Part shown: positions 10,369 to 20,192 of the stretch, in pieces
Layout: each line of letters opens with the position of its first letter
How positions within the stretch are numbered: position 1 is the first letter of the stretch
Assembly: GCF_033842475.1 (NCBI RefSeq)
Contig: NZ_JAWXYB010000018.1
Location: 2,959,501 to 3,023,500, forward strand
Length of the DNA stretch: 64,000 bases
Direction: 5' to 3'
Origin: Acidiphilium acidophilum
GTDB lineage: Bacteria; Pseudomonadota; Alphaproteobacteria; Acetobacterales; Acetobacteraceae
The notes under the pieces: model-generated
Databases searched by the model: none
Told to the model about the DNA's origin: nothing
The model's input: only the letters and a program-made list of their open reading frames with translations
Translations under genes and position numbers: made by a program

Positions 10369-11391
10369 TTATTCAACCCGCGCCGCGATCGTCATGCGCG
10401 CCGAAGGGCAGGTCGCCGCCAAAGCGCGCATCGCGGCACTCGGCGGCCGCACCGCCCGATCGAGCAGCGGCCCCAGCGCGCGCGCCACCGCGATCGAGTG
10501 AAGATATTGGCAGGGCTGCGCGAGGTGATCCTCGCTGTTGTAAAAATCCGCGCGCGGATAGCGGCTGCGATCGGGCAGTTCGACGAAGTGCCCGCCATGC
10601 CGGGTAAAAATCCGCCTGATCGCCACGATATCGGCCTCAGGCAGCCGCACCGTATCGAAATCGGTCGGCAAACCGCCGATCACGATCACGCCGCGCGCCG
10701 ATAAGCGGCGGACGAAGCGGGCGGTTTCGCGCGCCCCATACCCATCGGCAATCGCGCGCGGCCCGGGCTCGATGCGATGCAGCGTCGCCAGAAAGCCAGG
10801 ATCGGCGGTCGCGAGCGTGGTGCCGATCCGGTCGCCCTCCCGGTCGAACTGCGCCGCGAGCATCGCGCGCCGATGCCCGAGCCCCGCCGCATGCGCCGCC
10901 ATTTCGGCCAGCGCCTCCAGCCCGTCCGGCATGGTGCTGCCGAACGCCCCGGCCAGCACCCGCAGCGCACCGAGATGCCACAGCAGCGCGCGATTGCGAT
11001 AAAACAGCCACGCCCCGTCCATATCCATGCGGTTCTGCGCGGCGGTGATGTCGTATTGCTGGATCTCGATCGGCAGATACACGCTATCGCCCCGGTGCAG
11101 CAGCGGGCCCCAGCGCGCGAACAGATCATCGAGCCCGATCCCCACGGCCACCCCGCCATTCTCGCATGGCAGGCCGAGCATCGCCCCGATCACCCGGCAG
11201 GAATGCGAGAACGGCGCGTTCGACCCTGCCAGAACCACCAGCTTGGGCGAAGCGAGCCGCGCCCCGCGCGCCAGTTTCCGGTCCATTTCCATCCGCAACA
11301 GTCCCACCGAAAGCGGGCGATGCAGCACGAAGGCGAACGCCGCGAAATAGAGCGCGAGCGAGGCGGCGGCACAGAGAACCAGCCGGCGCAT
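10369..11391 (-). CDS. membrane-anchored SGNH-like protein paired with MBOAT acyltransferase
   Basis: A 340-residue protein with an N-terminal signal anchor (LVLCAAASLALYFAAFAFVL) and a periplasmic domain starting LVVLAGSNAPFSHSC, where GS-N resembles the SGNH/GDSL block I. Late residues DFYNSEDHLAQP (Asp/His) could supply the rest of a catalytic set. Such proteins (AlgX/AlgJ/DltD-like) finish O-acetylation of polysaccharides begun by an MBOAT membrane protein. The start overlaps the MBOAT stop by 1 bp (TGATG), so the pair is coupled. The substrate polymer is unknown. Confidence 0.6.
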   Translation of the reverse strand: MRRLVLCAAASLALYFAAFAFVLHRPLSVGLLRMEMDRKLARGARLASPKLVVLAGSNAPFSHSCRVIGAMLGLPCENGGVAVGIGLDDLFARWGPLLHRGDSVYLPIEIQQYDITAAQNRMDMDGAWLFYRNRALLWHLGALRVLAGAFGSTMPDGLEALAEMAAHAAGLGHRRAMLAAQFDREGDRIGTTLATADPGFLATLHRIEPGPRAIADGYGARETARFVRRLSARGVIVIGGLPTDFDTVRLPEADIVAIRRIFTRHGGHFVELPDRSRYPRADFYNSEDHLAQPCQYLHSIAVARALGPLLDRAVRPPSAAMRALAATCPSARMTIAARVE

Positions 11392-12848
11392 CAGAACTGG
11401 AAATAAATGAACGGGCGGGCGAAGGGCGCGAAAAACAGCGCCTGCACCGAAAACGCGAACCCGGCGATCAGGGCGGCATTGCGCCCCCGCACCCGCAGAC
11501 TGTGAACATCCGGTGCCAACAGAATGATCCCCCAGGCGAGCCCCACCAGCGCCACCCCCTGCACCACGCTCATGGTGCGCGCCGCGCCAAGGTAAGGCAG
11601 CACCGCAACCGGCGTCGCAACCAACCTCAATGCCGGAACCGCCTTGACGATCAGGTCCGGCAGCAGCAGCCCCCCCGCGCCGCACAGCCCGCGCAGCATG
11701 ATCCAGCTCGCCCGCAGGCTCTCCGCCCGGAACGGCACCCACGCCACCAGCACCGCCAGCAGCGTGATCCCCTGCGCGAGCCGCGCCCCCATCTGCCCGC
11801 CAAACCGCCGCCATTGCTGATGCACGATCAGATAAATCCCGTGCAGCCCGCCCCAGGCCAGAAAACTCCACGCCGCCCCGTGCCAGAACCCGCCAAGCAG
11901 CATGGTGATCATCAGATTGGCGTTGCGCCGCGCCTCGCCGTGCCGGTTGCCGCCGAGCGGAATATAAAGGTAATCGCGCAGAAACCCCGACAGGGTGATA
12001 TTCCAGCGCCGCCAGAAATCGCTGATGTCGCGCGCCTGATAGGGGCTGCGGAAATTCAGCGGAAACCGGATGCCGATCATCCGCGCCAGCCCGATCGCCA
12101 TGTCGGAATAGCCCGAGAAATCGAAATAGATCTGCGCGCCATAAGCCAGCAGCGCGACCCAGGCCTCGACCAGCGACAGCGGATGCCCGGCGGCGGCGGC
12201 GCGAAACCCCGGATCGGCAAAGCGCGCGAGGCTGTCGGCCAGAACCAGCTTCTTCGCGAGCCCGAGCAGAAACATCTCGATCCCCGCGACCAGATCGCCC
12301 GACCGCACCCGCCCGTCATGGCGCACGAATTGCGGAACGATCTCGCGTGGCCGCACGATCGGCCCCGCCAGCAGATGAGCGAAAAACCCGACGAAACAGG
12401 CATAATCCACAAAGCCGCACTCCGGGGTTTCATCCCGATAGGAATCGACCAGATACATGATCTGCTGAAACGTGAAAAAACTGATCCCGAGCGGCAGAAC
12501 AATGCCTAAATCCGGTGCGCGCGCCCCGAACAGGCTGGCCCCGGTCGCCGCGAACAACCCGGCATATTTGAACCAGCCGAGCAGGCCGAGATTCGCCGCC
12601 AGCCCCGCGACCAGCAGCGGCTTGCGCCGCATTGCGCGCCGCATCACCCTCACCCATACATAATTCCCCACGATCGAGCCGGCCAGCAGCGGCAGAAACA
12701 CCGGCTTCCACCAGCCGTAAAACACCAGACTCGCGGCCAGCAGCACAACCAGCGCCGCGCGCGGGCCGAACCGCCACCCCGCCAGCGCGAACAGCCCGAG
12801 ACACAGCGGCAGGAACGCAACCACAAAGACCGGTGAGTTGAACAGCAT
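11391..12848 (-). CDS. MBOAT-family membrane O-acyltransferase (AlgI/DltB-like)
   Basis: A 485-residue polytopic membrane protein. It has the MBOAT signature segments SDFWRRWNITLSGFLRDYLY, IPLGGNRHG and LGGFWHGAAWSFLAWGGLHG, with the catalytic histidine in WHGAAW. The N-terminus (MLFNSPVFVVAFLPLCLGLF) matches AlgI-type proteins. It moves acyl groups, usually acetyl, across the membrane onto an exported polysaccharide. Translationally coupled to the SGNH-like gene downstream. No exopolysaccharide polymerase genes are adjacent. Confidence 0.88.
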   Translation of the reverse strand: MLFNSPVFVVAFLPLCLGLFALAGWRFGPRAALVVLLAASLVFYGWWKPVFLPLLAGSIVGNYVWVRVMRRAMRRKPLLVAGLAANLGLLGWFKYAGLFAATGASLFGARAPDLGIVLPLGISFFTFQQIMYLVDSYRDETPECGFVDYACFVGFFAHLLAGPIVRPREIVPQFVRHDGRVRSGDLVAGIEMFLLGLAKKLVLADSLARFADPGFRAAAAGHPLSLVEAWVALLAYGAQIYFDFSGYSDMAIGLARMIGIRFPLNFRSPYQARDISDFWRRWNITLSGFLRDYLYIPLGGNRHGEARRNANLMITMLLGGFWHGAAWSFLAWGGLHGIYLIVHQQWRRFGGQMGARLAQGITLLAVLVAWVPFRAESLRASWIMLRGLCGAGGLLLPDLIVKAVPALRLVATPVAVLPYLGAARTMSVVQGVALVGLAWGIILLAPDVHSLRVRGRNAALIAGFAFSVQALFFAPFARPFIYFQF

Positions 12849-12996
12849 GAGATAATGCCCGCACAGGTTGTATTCCTGATGCCATACCCGCGCGCACCTG
12901 ACCAGTCCCTTTCCTCACCCGATTTGCCCCAAGTTGCCCCCGATTTGCCCTCGCGACCCCCGGTGCTATACGCCCGCTGCATTAGGAAACGCCGCC

Positions 12997-14136
12997 ATGA
13001 CTGACGATCCGCCGCCCCACCCCGCGCTGCTCCCGGCCGGGTTCACCGATCTGCTGCCGCCGGACGCCGAAGCCGAAGCGCGGCTGACCGAAACCCTCAC
13101 CGCCAGCTTCACCGCCCATGGCTACCAGCGGGTGAAACCGCCGCTGGTCGAGTTCGAATCCACCTTGTTCGCCGGATCGGGTGCCGCGGTCGCCGAACAG
13201 ACCTTCCGCTTCATGGACCCCGAATCCCAGCGCATGATGGGCTTGCGCGCCGACACCACCCCCCAGATCGCGCGCATCGCCACCACCCGCCTCGCCCACG
13301 CGCCCCGCCCGCTGCGCCTTGCCTATGCCGGGCAATGCCTGCTGGTCCGTGGCTCCCATCTCGCCCCCGAACGGCAGGTCGCCCAGGCCGGCATCGAACT
13401 GATCGGCCCCGATCTCCCCGCCGCCGATGCCGAAATCATCACCGCCGCCGCCGCCGCGCTCCACGCCGCCGGGCTGGAGAGCATCAGCATCGACCTCACC
13501 ATGCCGCCGCTGATCCCCGCCCTGCTCGGCGATGCCGCGCCCCACGCCGCCCTCATCCGCGCGCTCGACCGCAAGGACGCCGCCGACATCACCGCCCAGG
13601 GTGGCAGCCTCGCCCCGGTCCTGCTCGCCCTGCTCCACGCCGCCGGCCCCGCCGAACCGGGCCTCGCCGCCCTCGCTGCCATCGCCCTGCCGCCCCAGAT
13701 CCGCCTTTTGGCCGACCGTCTCGCCGCCACGGTCGCCGCCATCCGCGCCGAAGCCCCCGACCTCCGCCTCACGATCGACCCGGTCGAGTTTCGCGGCTAT
13801 CGCTACCACACCGGCATCGCGGTCACGATCTTCGCCCCGGGCCGTCAGGCCGAACTCGGGCGCGGCGGGCGCTATCTGTGCGACAACGGCGAATCCGCCA
13901 CCGGCATCACCCTCTATCCGGACACCATCCTCGCCGTCGCCCCGCGCCACGCCCCCCGCCCGCGCATCTTCCTGCCCCACGGCACCGCCCCGGCCATCGC
14001 CGCCTCCTGCCGCGCGCAGGATTTCGCCACCATCATCGGGCTGGTCCCGGCCGCCGACGACGCCGCCGAAGCCCGGCGCCTGCACTGCACCCATCTCTGG
14101 CGCGCCGATCGCGCCCTGCCCCTGCAAGGATCGTAA
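12997..14136 (+). CDS. hisZ: ATP phosphoribosyltransferase regulatory subunit
   Basis: A 379-residue HisRS-like paralogue without a tRNA-binding domain. It shows the class II core ([57 protein letters not shown]) and the motif-3-like stretch [15 protein letters not shown]. It activates the short HisG found at 6027. An AGGAAAC ribosome-binding site precedes the chosen ATG. The gene runs straight into purA, 5 bp apart, so purine and histidine genes probably share a transcript. Confidence 0.9.
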   Translation: MTDDPPPHPALLPAGFTDLLPPDAEAEARLTETLTASFTAHGYQRVKPPLVEFESTLFAGSGAAVAEQTFRFMDPESQRMMGLRADTTPQIARIATTRLAHAPRPLRLAYAGQCLLVRGSHLAPERQVAQAGIELIGPDLPAADAEIITAAAAALHAAGLESISIDLTMPPLIPALLGDAAPHAALIRALDRKDAADITAQGGSLAPVLLALLHAAGPAEPGLAALAAIALPPQIRLLADRLAATVAAIRAEAPDLRLTIDPVEFRGYRYHTGIAVTIFAPGRQAELGRGGRYLCDNGESATGITLYPDTILAVAPRHAPRPRIFLPHGTAPAIAASCRAQDFATIIGLVPAADDAAEARRLHCTHLWRADRALPLQGS

Positions 14137-14141
14137 AACTC

Positions 14142-15431
14142 ATGGCAAATGTCACCATCATCGGCGCGCAATGGGGCGACGAGGGCAAGGGCAAGGTGGT
14201 CGACTGGCTGGCCTCGCGCGCCGACATCGTGGTCCGCTTCCAGGGCGGCCATAATGCCGGGCACACGCTGGTGGTCGGCAATCAGGAATACAAACTCTCC
14301 CTGCTGCCGTCCGGGCTGGTGCGCGGCAAGCTCGGCATCATCGGCAACGGTGTCGTGATCGATCCGGTCGCGCTATTGGCCGAAATCGAGCGGGTACGCG
14401 CCCAGGGTCTTTCGGTGTCGCCGGAAACCCTGCGCATCGCCGACAACGCCCCCCTGATCCTGCCGGTCCACGCCGCGATCGACGCCGCGCGCGAAACCGC
14501 CCGGGGCGAGCGCAAAATCGGCACCACTGGTCGCGGCATCGGCCCCGCCTACGAAGACAAGGTCGCCCGCCGCGCCATCCGCGTCTGCGACCTCGCCGAA
14601 CCCGAAACCCTCGACTGGCGGCTCGACGAGCTTCTGCTCCACCACAACACCCTGCTCGCCGGCCTCGGTGCCGCGACCTTCGAAAAGGCTGCCCTGCGCG
14701 CGCAACTCCTCGCTCTCGCGCCCCAGATCCTGCCCTTCGCCGAACCGGTGTGGGAACGCCTCGCCGCCGCCCGCAAATCCGGCGCGCGCATCCTGTTCGA
14801 AGGCGCGCAGGCGGTCATGCTCGATGTCGATCACGGCACCTACCCCTTCGTCACCTCGTCCAACACCGTCGCCGGTCAGGCCGCCGCCGGTTCGGGCATC
14901 GGCCCGGACGCGATCGGCCGCGTCCTCGGCATCGCCAAAGCCTATTGCACCCGCGTCGGCTCCGGCCCGTTCCCGACCGAATTGTTCGACGAAACCGGCC
15001 GCCGCCTCGGCGAACGCGGCCGCGAATTCGGCACCGTCACCGGCCGCCCCCGCCGCTGCGGCTGGTTCGACGCGGCTCTGGTCCGTCAGGCCGTCAAGGT
15101 CGGCGGCATCACCGGCCTCGCCTTGACCAAGCTCGACGTGCTCGACGGCATGGAATCCCTGAACATCGGAACCGGCTACACGATCGACGGCGCCACCTTC
15201 AAACACCTGCCTCCCGGTGCCGCCGCGCAGGCGAAGGCGAAGCCGATCTACGAGACCATCGAAGGCTGGCCCGGCTCGACCCGTGGTGCCCGCTCCTACG
15301 CCGAACTCCCGGCCCAGGCGATCAAATACATCCGCCGCATCGAGGAACTGGTGGAATGTCCGGTCACCCTGCTCTCGACCAGCCCGGAACGCGACGACAC
15401 CATCCTGATGCAGGACCCGTTCGCCAACTGA
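14142..15431 (+). CDS. purA: adenylosuccinate synthetase
   Basis: A 429-residue GTP-dependent enzyme joining IMP and aspartate on the way to AMP. Motifs seen are [16 protein letters not shown] (P-loop and catalytic Asp) near residue 8, [23 protein letters not shown], the [12 protein letters not shown] region and the [11 protein letters not shown] motif. The ATG at 14142 begins exactly at the conserved N-terminus. It lies immediately after hisZ. The next purine-pathway gene in the window, purB, is at 36.4 kb. Confidence 0.96.
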   Translation: MANVTIIGAQWGDEGKGKVVDWLASRADIVVRFQGGHNAGHTLVVGNQEYKLSLLPSGLVRGKLGIIGNGVVIDPVALLAEIERVRAQGLSVSPETLRIADNAPLILPVHAAIDAARETARGERKIGTTGRGIGPAYEDKVARRAIRVCDLAEPETLDWRLDELLLHHNTLLAGLGAATFEKAALRAQLLALAPQILPFAEPVWERLAAARKSGARILFEGAQAVMLDVDHGTYPFVTSSNTVAGQAAAGSGIGPDAIGRVLGIAKAYCTRVGSGPFPTELFDETGRRLGERGREFGTVTGRPRRCGWFDAALVRQAVKVGGITGLALTKLDVLDGMESLNIGTGYTIDGATFKHLPPGAAAQAKAKPIYETIEGWPGSTRGARSYAELPAQAIKYIRRIEELVECPVTLLSTSPERDDTILMQDPFAN

Positions 15432-15584
15432 TCACGATGCCGCCATCATGCCGGTTCCGTGATACGAAACAAAAGTCCAGGAATTGCCAGAACGCTCGGA
15501 TGTCACTATGGTCGAAACCGTTAAAAAACGTCCGCTGCACTAAAATCGCGCCACGACCGGGATAACATCTCAAGGGGGAAACCG

Positions 15585-16691
15585 ATGCCAGTTAAAATCG
15601 AGGATCAAAAAATTCAGGAGCAGGCCGCCGAGCGCGCCGCCTCGCATTTGCCACGCCGCGCCGTGATGAACGGTGTTTCGCTGGCCGGTGCCGCGGCTCT
15701 CATCGCCGCCGGCACCCGCACCGCCGCCGCCGCCGATGCCACGCCGTTCCCGAGCCACAAGCGGTGGAAATTCGTCTTCGTCAATCACGTCACCACCAAC
15801 CCGTTCTTCGTGCCGACCCAGTACGGCATCCACGACGCCTGCGCCCTGCTCGGCTGCGACTATCAATGGACCGGCTCGCAAACCTCCAACGTCTCGCACA
15901 TGGTCGATGCCATGAACGTCGCGATCGCCGGCAAGGCCGATGCCATCGCGGTGCCGATCGTCGATCCCACCGCCTTCAACGCGCCCACCGCGAAAGCCAT
16001 GGAAGCCGGCATCCCGGTCTTCGCCTACAATGCCGATGCCCCGGCCAACTCACCCAACAAGCGCCTCGCCTATATCGGGCAGGACCTGTTCAAATCCGGC
16101 TATCAGATGGGCGAAAAAATCGTCAAACTGGTCGGCTCGGGCGAGGTCGCCCTGTTCATCGCCACCCCCGGCCAGCTCAACATCCAGCCCCGGATCGACG
16201 GTGCCGCCGCCGCCATCAAAAAACTCGGCAAAGGCATCACCTATCACGAAATCACCACCGGCCCGACCGTCAACGAGGAACTGACCAAAATCAAGGCGTA
16301 TTACCTCGGCCACCAGAAGGTCAAAGGCATGTTCGCGGTCGATGCCGGGAGCACCCAGGGCGTCGGCGAGGTGATGCGCCAGTTCAACCTCGCCAAAAAA
16401 GGCATCCACGCCGGCGGGTTCGACCTCCTGCCCAAAACCCTCGACCTCATCAAGTCGGGCGATCTCGATTTCTCGATCTACCAGCAGCCCTATCTTCAGG
16501 GCTTCTACACCGTGATGGAAATGTTCATGTGGAAGGTCTCGGGCGGGCTGGTCGGCCCGGCCGACATCAACACCGGCCTCGAATTCATCACCAAAGCCAC
16601 GGTCGAGCCCTACATGGTCAGCAAAAACCGCTACGAAGGCAGTTCCTCGAAACCGACGATCGTGCCCCACACCGGCCCGATCGCCACCTGA
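15585..16691 (+). CDS. sugar ABC transporter substrate-binding protein (CUT2 type)
   Basis: A 368-residue periplasmic binding protein of the ribose/galactose type. It begins with a twin-arginine-like signal (PRRAVMNGVSLAGAAALIAA) ending near ADA. The lobe pattern is typical: ADAIAVPIVDPTAFNAPTAK, GIPVFAYNAD, and FAVDAGSTQGVGEVMRQFNL. An AAGGGGGAAA ribosome site lies before the ATG. It is the first gene of a six-gene operon (binding protein, permease, ATPase, dehydrogenase, KDGal kinase, KDPGal aldolase), pointing to galactose or a related aldose as ligand. A strong hairpin follows its stop codon. Confidence 0.85.
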   Translation: MPVKIEDQKIQEQAAERAASHLPRRAVMNGVSLAGAAALIAAGTRTAAAADATPFPSHKRWKFVFVNHVTTNPFFVPTQYGIHDACALLGCDYQWTGSQTSNVSHMVDAMNVAIAGKADAIAVPIVDPTAFNAPTAKAMEAGIPVFAYNADAPANSPNKRLAYIGQDLFKSGYQMGEKIVKLVGSGEVALFIATPGQLNIQPRIDGAAAAIKKLGKGITYHEITTGPTVNEELTKIKAYYLGHQKVKGMFAVDAGSTQGVGEVMRQFNLAKKGIHAGGFDLLPKTLDLIKSGDLDFSIYQQPYLQGFYTVMEMFMWKVSGGLVGPADINTGLEFITKATVEPYMVSKNRYEGSSSKPTIVPHTGPIAT

Positions 16692-16713
16692 CCACGCCGT
16701 CCCCTGAACCTGC

Positions 16714-16741
16714 CATGGCGGCACCGGAAGGTGCCGCCATG
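16714..16741 (+). promoter_or_regulatory. intercistronic stem-loop between binding-protein and permease genes
   Basis: A perfect 12-bp stem (CATGGCGGCACC paired with GGTGCCGCCATG) closed by a GGAA (GNRA) tetraloop, just after the binding-protein stop. There is no following U-tract, so it is more likely an mRNA 3'-end stabiliser or attenuator than a full terminator. Such structures commonly let the binding protein be made in excess over the membrane components. Confidence 0.6.
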
Positions 16742-16773
16742 TCTCGCATGGTCCGCTGCCATCTGGAGATGCC

Positions 16774-17751
16774 ATGAGCGCGTCCGCCCTCACGTTCCGT
16801 CAGCGCAGCCGCAAGATCTTCGCGCTGCGCGAGGCCAGTATCGTCGTCGTCGCGATTCTGCTGTTCGTCTATTTCGCGTCGGTCAACGGCAATTTCCTGA
16901 CCACGCCCAATCTCGAAACCCTCTCGCAATTCATCGCCCCGCCGGCGATCATCGCGTGCGGCGAGGTGTTCCTGCTGATCTGCGGCGAAATCGACCTCTC
17001 GGTCGGTCAGGTCTTCGCGCTGGCCCCCTTCGTCATGGCCTTCAGCGTCCACGCCGGTCTCGGCATCGGCGTCGGCATCGTGCTCGCCATCGTGGTCTCG
17101 GCCCTGGTCGGGCTGATCAACGGTGCCATCACCGTGCTGCTGAAAGTGCCGAGCTTCGTCACCACCCTCGGCACCCTGTTCCTGATCAACGGCTTCACCC
17201 TCACCATCTCGCGCGGCTACCCGATCAACACGCCCGGCGGCCAGACCATCGCGAACATCTTCGGCGCCGCCGGCTATAACGAATTCCTCTGGGCGCTCCT
17301 GATCGTGGCGATCATGCACATGGTGCTGCGCCACCGCCGCTGGGGGCTGCACACCATCGCGGTCGGCGGCAACCTGACCGGCGCCACCGAGGCGGGCATC
17401 AACGCCGCCCGCATAAAAATCGGCAATTTCATGCTCACCAGCATGCTCGGCGGCATCACCGGCATCCTCGAAGCCTTCCGGATCGGCTCGACCGACCCGC
17501 TCGCCGGCGGCACCAACATCATGTTCCTCGCGGTCGCCTCCGGCGTCATCGGCGGCACCTCGCTCGCCGGTGGCTCCGGCACCATCATCGGCGGCCTGAT
17601 CGGCGCCACCGTGCTCGGCGTCCTGCAGGACGGCTTCACCCTCCAGGGCATCAACGCCTTCACCTTCGACATGATCATCGGCGGCGCGATCCTGATCGCC
17701 ATGATCGCCAACATCCATGTCGGCCGCCTCAACCGTGGAGGCCGCTCATGA
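16774..17751 (+). CDS. sugar ABC transporter permease (CUT2 type)
   Basis: A 325-residue inner-membrane protein with many hydrophobic helices and the family signature region SGVIGGTSLAGGSGTIIGGL. LICGEIDLSVGQVFALAP is characteristic of RbsC/FrcC-type permeases. It works with the binding protein upstream and the ATPase whose start overlaps its stop by 4 bp. Confidence 0.88.
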   Translation: MSASALTFRQRSRKIFALREASIVVVAILLFVYFASVNGNFLTTPNLETLSQFIAPPAIIACGEVFLLICGEIDLSVGQVFALAPFVMAFSVHAGLGIGVGIVLAIVVSALVGLINGAITVLLKVPSFVTTLGTLFLINGFTLTISRGYPINTPGGQTIANIFGAAGYNEFLWALLIVAIMHMVLRHRRWGLHTIAVGGNLTGATEAGINAARIKIGNFMLTSMLGGITGILEAFRIGSTDPLAGGTNIMFLAVASGVIGGTSLAGGSGTIIGGLIGATVLGVLQDGFTLQGINAFTFDMIIGGAILIAMIANIHVGRLNRGGRS

Positions 17752-18506
17752 GCACCGAAGCCCTGCGCGCCACCGACATCACCAAGAATTTCGGCTCGAT
17801 CTCGGCACTCTCCGGCATTTCCCTGCATGTCAACAAGGGCGAGGTTCTCGGCATCCTCGGCGATAACGGCGCCGGCAAATCCACCCTGATGAAAATCATC
17901 ACCGGCTATCACAAGCCGAGTTCGGGGCAGATGTTCATCAACGGCGAGGCCGTCAGCCTCAACTCGGTCGATCACGCCCGCAGCCTCGGCATCGAATGCG
18001 TCTATCAGGATCTCGCTTTGATCAACACGCTGCCGATCTATCACAACATGTTCCTCAACCGGGAACTGCGCAATTCCTTCGGCATGCTCGACCACAAGGC
18101 CATGCGCAAACGCGCCGCCGCCGCCCTCGACGATATCGGCGTCACCGTCCCCTTGGTCGATGACGAGGTTGCCCTGCTCTCCGGCGGCCAGCGCCAGGCC
18201 ATCGCCATCGCCCGCGCGGTCTATTCCAACGCCAAAATCCTCCTGCTCGACGAACCCCTCGCCGCCATGGGCGCGCGCGAAGCCGGCCTGATCATCGACC
18301 TGATCCAGCGCCAGCGTGCGCGCGGCGACATCTCGATCATCATGATCATGCACAACTACGCCCAGACCCTCGAAATCGCCGATCGCGTCATGATGATGCA
18401 GCGCGGCACCGTCACCTTCGAGGGCGCGGCAAAAGACACATCCGTGGAGGCGCTGCTCGATATCGTGCGGCGCGAATACCGCGCCATGCGCGCGGCAGCA
18501 CAGTGA
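17748..18506 (+). CDS. sugar ABC transporter ATPase, single-domain (FrcA-like)
   Basis: A 252-residue ATPase with Walker A GDNGAGKST, signature LSGGQRQAIAIARAV, Walker B ILLLDEP and a switch histidine in MIMHNY. CUT2 sugar importers usually use a ~500-residue double ATPase (RbsA). A single-domain subunit is the arrangement of the fructose-type FrcBCA systems, so the enzyme presumably dimerises. Overlaps the permease by 4 bp; the next gene follows after 6 bp. Confidence 0.85.
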   Translation: MSTEALRATDITKNFGSISALSGISLHVNKGEVLGILGDNGAGKSTLMKIITGYHKPSSGQMFINGEAVSLNSVDHARSLGIECVYQDLALINTLPIYHNMFLNRELRNSFGMLDHKAMRKRAAAALDDIGVTVPLVDDEVALLSGGQRQAIAIARAVYSNAKILLLDEPLAAMGAREAGLIIDLIQRQRARGDISIIMIMHNYAQTLEIADRVMMMQRGTVTFEGAAKDTSVEALLDIVRREYRAMRAAAQ

Positions 18507-18512
18507 GAGACC

Positions 18513-19283
18513 ATGACTGACATCAAAAAAGCGATCTACCCCAGCCTGCATGGCCGCGCCGTCTTCATCACCGGCGGCGGCGGCGGCATCGGCACCTCCC
18601 TGGTGCGCCATTTCGCCGAACAGCACTGCAAGGTCGTCTTCGTCGATATCGACCCTGCCGGCGGCCAGCGCGTCGTCACCGAATGTCAGGGCGATTTCCC
18701 CGCCCCGCACTTCATCGAATGCGACCTGCGCGACATCGCCGCCCTCAAATCCGCCATCGCCAGAGGCCACGATGCGGTCGGCGACTTCACCGTCCTGATC
18801 AACAACGCCGCCCACGACGAACGCCACGACACCATGGACGTCACGCCGGACTACTGGGACGAACGCATGGCGGTGAACCTCCGCCACCAGTTCTTCGCCG
18901 CGCAGGCGATCATCCCGATGATGCAGCGCGCCGGCGGCGGCGCCATCGTCAATTTCGGCTCGACAAGCTGGCACCTCAGCCAGGGCGGCATGCCCGCCTA
19001 CGTCACCGCCAAGGCCGGTATCGAAGCCCTCACCCGCAGCCTCGCGCGCGATTACGGCCCCGACCACATCCGCGCCAACTGCATCCTCCCCGGCTGGATC
19101 ATGACCCAGCGCCAGATCGAGAAATGGCTGACCCCGGAAGGCGAGGCCGACCTGCTCAAGCGGCAATGCCTCAAGGAAAAACTCGACCCCGCCGACTGCG
19201 CCCGCATGGCCCTCTGGCTCGCCGCCGACGACAGCCGCCTGATCACCGCCCACAATTTCTACGTCGATGCCGGAGCGGTCTGA
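18513..19283 (+). CDS. SDR aldose 1-dehydrogenase (xylose/galactose dehydrogenase-like)
   Basis: A 256-residue short-chain dehydrogenase: nucleotide motif ITGGGGGIGTSL (TGxxxGxG), INNAAHDERHD (NNAG-like), catalytic Ser in NFGSTSWH, and YVTAKAG (YxxxK). Stretches such as AIYPSLHGRAVFITGGGG, YWDERMAVNLRH and GGGAIVNFGSTSWHL resemble what I recall of the Caulobacter D-xylose 1-dehydrogenase family. With KDGal kinase and KDPGal aldolase downstream, oxidation of D-galactose (or a stereoisomer) to the lactone is the likely role. Confidence 0.75.
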   Translation: MTDIKKAIYPSLHGRAVFITGGGGGIGTSLVRHFAEQHCKVVFVDIDPAGGQRVVTECQGDFPAPHFIECDLRDIAALKSAIARGHDAVGDFTVLINNAAHDERHDTMDVTPDYWDERMAVNLRHQFFAAQAIIPMMQRAGGGAIVNFGSTSWHLSQGGMPAYVTAKAGIEALTRSLARDYGPDHIRANCILPGWIMTQRQIEKWLTPEGEADLLKRQCLKEKLDPADCARMALWLAADDSRLITAHNFYVDAGAV

Positions 19284-19310
19284 CCCCCGCCCACATCCCG
19301 GCCCGCTTCA

Positions 19311-20192
19311 ATGATCGGCATCGACTGGGGCACCACCTCGCTCCGGGCATGGCGCCTCGAACGCGACGGCGCGATCATCGAAGCCCGAACCTCGCCACGC
19401 GGGATCATGACCATCCCCGATGGCGAATTCGAGCCGGTCCTGCGCGAAACCGTCGGGGACTGGCTGACAGGAGGCGAAACCCGGATCCTGCTCTGCGGCA
19501 TGATCGGCAGCCGCCAGGGCTGGGTCGAAGCGCCCTATCTGCCCTGCCCCGCCGGCATCGAAGACATCGCCTCCCACCTGACCCGTGTGGCGTTCCCCGA
19601 TGCCGACATCATGATCGTCCCCGGCCTCGTCACCAGCGACAGCAACGGCGTGCCGGACATCATGCGCGGCGAGGAAACCCAGATCCTCGGCGTCACCGCC
19701 GACGCGGCAGCCCCCATGATGGTCTGCCTGCCCGGCACCCATTCCAAATGGGCCTTCGTCGCCGGGGGCCGGATCGAACAATTCCGCACCTTCATGACCG
19801 GTGAGGCCTTCGCCGCACTCTCCACCCACACCATCCTCGCCCGCACCATCCGCCCCGCCGCGATCGACCCTGCCTCATTCGCCGCCGGCCTCGCCCGCGC
19901 CCGCGAACCCGGCGGCCTCCTGCACCACGCCTTCGGTGTCCGCACCCGCTCCCTGCGCCTCGGCATCGGCGAGGCCGAGTCCTACGCCTACCTCTCCGGT
20001 CTCCTGATCGGGCACGAGCTGAACGCGGCGCTCGACGATCAGTCCGGCACCGTCGCAGTCGTCGGTGCCCCCGCCCTGACCAGCCTCTACGTCACCGCAA
20101 TCCAGACCCTCGGCGGCACCGCCGTCGCGATCGACGAAACCGCCGGGGCCACCGGCCTCGCCCATCTCGGAGCCCGCGCGCCATGGACCTGA
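19311..20192 (+). CDS. dgoK: 2-dehydro-3-deoxygalactonokinase
   Basis: A 293-residue DgoK-family kinase (N-terminal IGIDWGTTSLRAWRLERDG phosphate motif, ILLCGMIGSRQGWVEAPYLP, MVCLPGTHSKWAFV, FMTGEAFAALSTHTIL). It phosphorylates 2-keto-3-deoxygalactonate in the oxidative galactose pathway. The start ATG at 19311 directly begins the conserved core. Overlaps the aldolase gene by 10 bp. Confidence 0.9.
   Translation: MIGIDWGTTSLRAWRLERDGAIIEARTSPRGIMTIPDGEFEPVLRETVGDWLTGGETRILLCGMIGSRQGWVEAPYLPCPAGIEDIASHLTRVAFPDADIMIVPGLVTSDSNGVPDIMRGEETQILGVTADAAAPMMVCLPGTHSKWAFVAGGRIEQFRTFMTGEAFAALSTHTILARTIRPAAIDPASFAAGLARAREPGGLLHHAFGVRTRSLRLGIGEAESYAYLSGLLIGHELNAALDDQSGTVAVVGAPALTSLYVTAIQTLGGTAVAIDETAGATGLAHLGARAPWT

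Noticed and set aside
13335-14120. Plus-strand frame fused upstream of purA
   Set aside because: The Pro/Arg-rich upstream part is an out-of-frame reading of hisZ. PurA begins at the ATG at 14142 with its conserved N-terminus.
17274-19253. Minus-strand frame of 659 codons across the sugar operon
   Set aside because: Antisense to three overlapping, motif-rich genes; no signal, domain or ribosome site.
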